Origin: Caryophanales bacterium UBA2450 | GTDB lineage: Bacteria; Bacillota_I; Bacilli_A; RFN20; CAG-826 | DNA: 13,318 nt | Reading direction: 5' to 3' | NCBI GenBank assembly: GCA_002342545.1 | Contig: DDQE01000009.1 | Location: 1-13,318 of the forward strand | Part shown: piece by piece, positions 13,085 to 13,318 of the stretch | Position numbering within the stretch: position 1 is the stretch's first letter | How the letters are laid out: each line of letters starts with the position of its first letter | Position numbers and translations under genes: made by a program | Notes under the pieces: model-generated | Database searches by the model: none | Told to the model about the DNA's origin: nothing | What the model saw: the letters and a program-made list of their open reading frames with translations, nothing else

Positions 13085-13318
13085 GGTCACTTCATATTGT
13101 CTATCCGGATGTGTCCCATCCTTAGTAAGTATTTCAATTCCCTTACGTAGAATATTTTTAGCTGCGTTTATATCTCGATCATGGACTATTCCACATTGCG
13201 GGCATGTCCATTTTCTTACTCTTAAATCTTTAGTGAGAGGATTTTGATAATTGCAGTAACTACATAATTGACTACTTGGATAATTAGTAGGAACCTTAAC
13301 AATAACGTTCCCATACCA
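13061..13318 (-). CDS. tnpB: TnpB C-terminus, partial (runs off the window)
   Basis: The last 85 codons of an RNA-guided nuclease of the IS200/IS605 TnpB family, read on the minus strand from the window edge. Visible parts are YPSSQLCSYC and WTCPQCG, giving the four-cysteine zinc ribbon (partial residues 19, 22, 39, 42), then HDRDINAAKNI, which carries the final RuvC aspartate (partial residue 49). The rest of the gene lies beyond 13318. The final residues, YEVTLTYSQVS, come from the inserted IS110 end. Rejoining the DNA across that element gives ...D-R-Q followed by TAG, so the native protein probably ended there. The protein is therefore lengthened by about 11 residues rather than destroyed, but its downstream guide-RNA scaffold has been displaced. 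Confidence 0.9.
   Translation of the reverse strand, partial: WYGNVIVKVPTNYPSSQLCSYCNYQNPLTKDLRVRKWTCPQCGIVHDRDINAAKNILRKGIEILTKDGTHPDRQYEVTLTYSQVS
13085..13096 (-). repeat. IS110 inverted repeat, transposase-proximal end
   Basis: Plus-strand GGTCACTTCATA is the inverted partner of 11589-11600 (11 of 12). It lies inside the present reading frame of tnpB because the element inserted at the tnpB stop. Confidence 0.7.

Larger units (their letters stand above)
11589..13096 (-). mobile_element. IS110-family insertion sequence (IS1111-like layout)
   Basis: An element of about 1.5 kb with one transposase gene on the minus strand, bounded by 12-bp inverted repeats with 11 matches (TATGATGTGACC at 11589-11600 and the complement of 13085-13096). 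It has a short non-coding side upstream of the transposase (about 100 nt) and a long one downstream (about 260 nt). That layout, with inverted repeats present, fits the IS1111 subgroup better than the classical IS110 group. The exact ends may differ by a few bases because ATA is shared at both junctions. It sits precisely at the end of tnpB. Confidence 0.75.
11512..13318 (-). mobile_element. IS200/IS605-type TnpB element, partial, interrupted by an IS110 element
   Basis: The element lies on the minus strand. Its tnpB C-terminus occupies the right edge of the window and its right end is near 11512, where the minus strand reads ...GGGAGTATGTCAC. This hairpin-plus-GTCAC end is typical of IS605-family right ends in Firmicutes. 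The left end, most of tnpB and any tnpA lie beyond the window. Bases about 11589-13096 within this span belong to the nested IS110-family element. Confidence 0.8.

Noticed and set aside
1..13318. CRISPR array, tRNA or rRNA
   Set aside because: No regularly spaced repeats, no cloverleaf-like GTTCRA segment with paired arms, and no rRNA-like sequence was found on reading both strands.

Overview
The window is AT-rich DNA that uses the standard code (TGA is a stop; genes end in TAA, TAG or TGA). Its tyrosine recombinase, DUF2971, NERD, DUF4314, IS605-type TnpB and IS110 proteins suggest a low-GC Firmicutes-like bacterium (Bacilli or Erysipelotrichia-type gut lineage). That assignment is an inference from style only; no rRNA, tRNA or core marker gene is present.

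Region 1 (about 58-10716) looks like a small integrated element. A tyrosine recombinase (86-994) sits at the left edge. It is followed on the same strand by a DUF2971 protein (1021-2091), a NERD nuclease-like protein with a C4 zinc finger (2066-2779), a 1207-residue protein with a calcineurin-type metallophosphoesterase core and a zinc ribbon (2783-6406), and a small DUF4314 protein (6442-6657). An intrinsic terminator (about 6659-6691) and a new promoter (6689-6718) separate these from a large UvrD/Rep-type helicase with a nuclease-like insert, zinc fingers and an HRDC domain (6728-10384), and a small unknown gene (10411-10680). A 10-bp direct repeat (58-67 and 10707-10716) brackets the block and is a candidate att core.

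The cargo is rich in predicted nucleic-acid enzymes: a PD-(D/E)XK-like nuclease, a metallophosphoesterase and an SF1 helicase, all carrying zinc modules. I do not recognise this combination as a named system. A defence or DNA-processing role is plausible but is inferred only from the gene families and the mobile context.

Region 2 (10785-13318) is a nest of insertions. A gene of unknown function (10785 to about 11511) is cut by the right end of an IS200/IS605-type TnpB element lying on the minus strand. That element's tnpB C-terminus (13061-13318, running off the window) and its right-end/omega-RNA hairpin (about 11512-11588) are now separated by an inserted IS110-family element (about 11589-13096). 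The IS110 element encodes a 381-residue transposase (11849-12994, minus strand). It is bounded by 12-bp near-perfect inverted repeats and has a 248-nt non-coding stretch downstream of the transposase, where a bridge RNA would be expected in the IS1111-like arrangement. Joining the sequence across the IS110 ends puts a TAG stop in frame at the insertion point, so the element appears to have landed on the tnpB stop codon.
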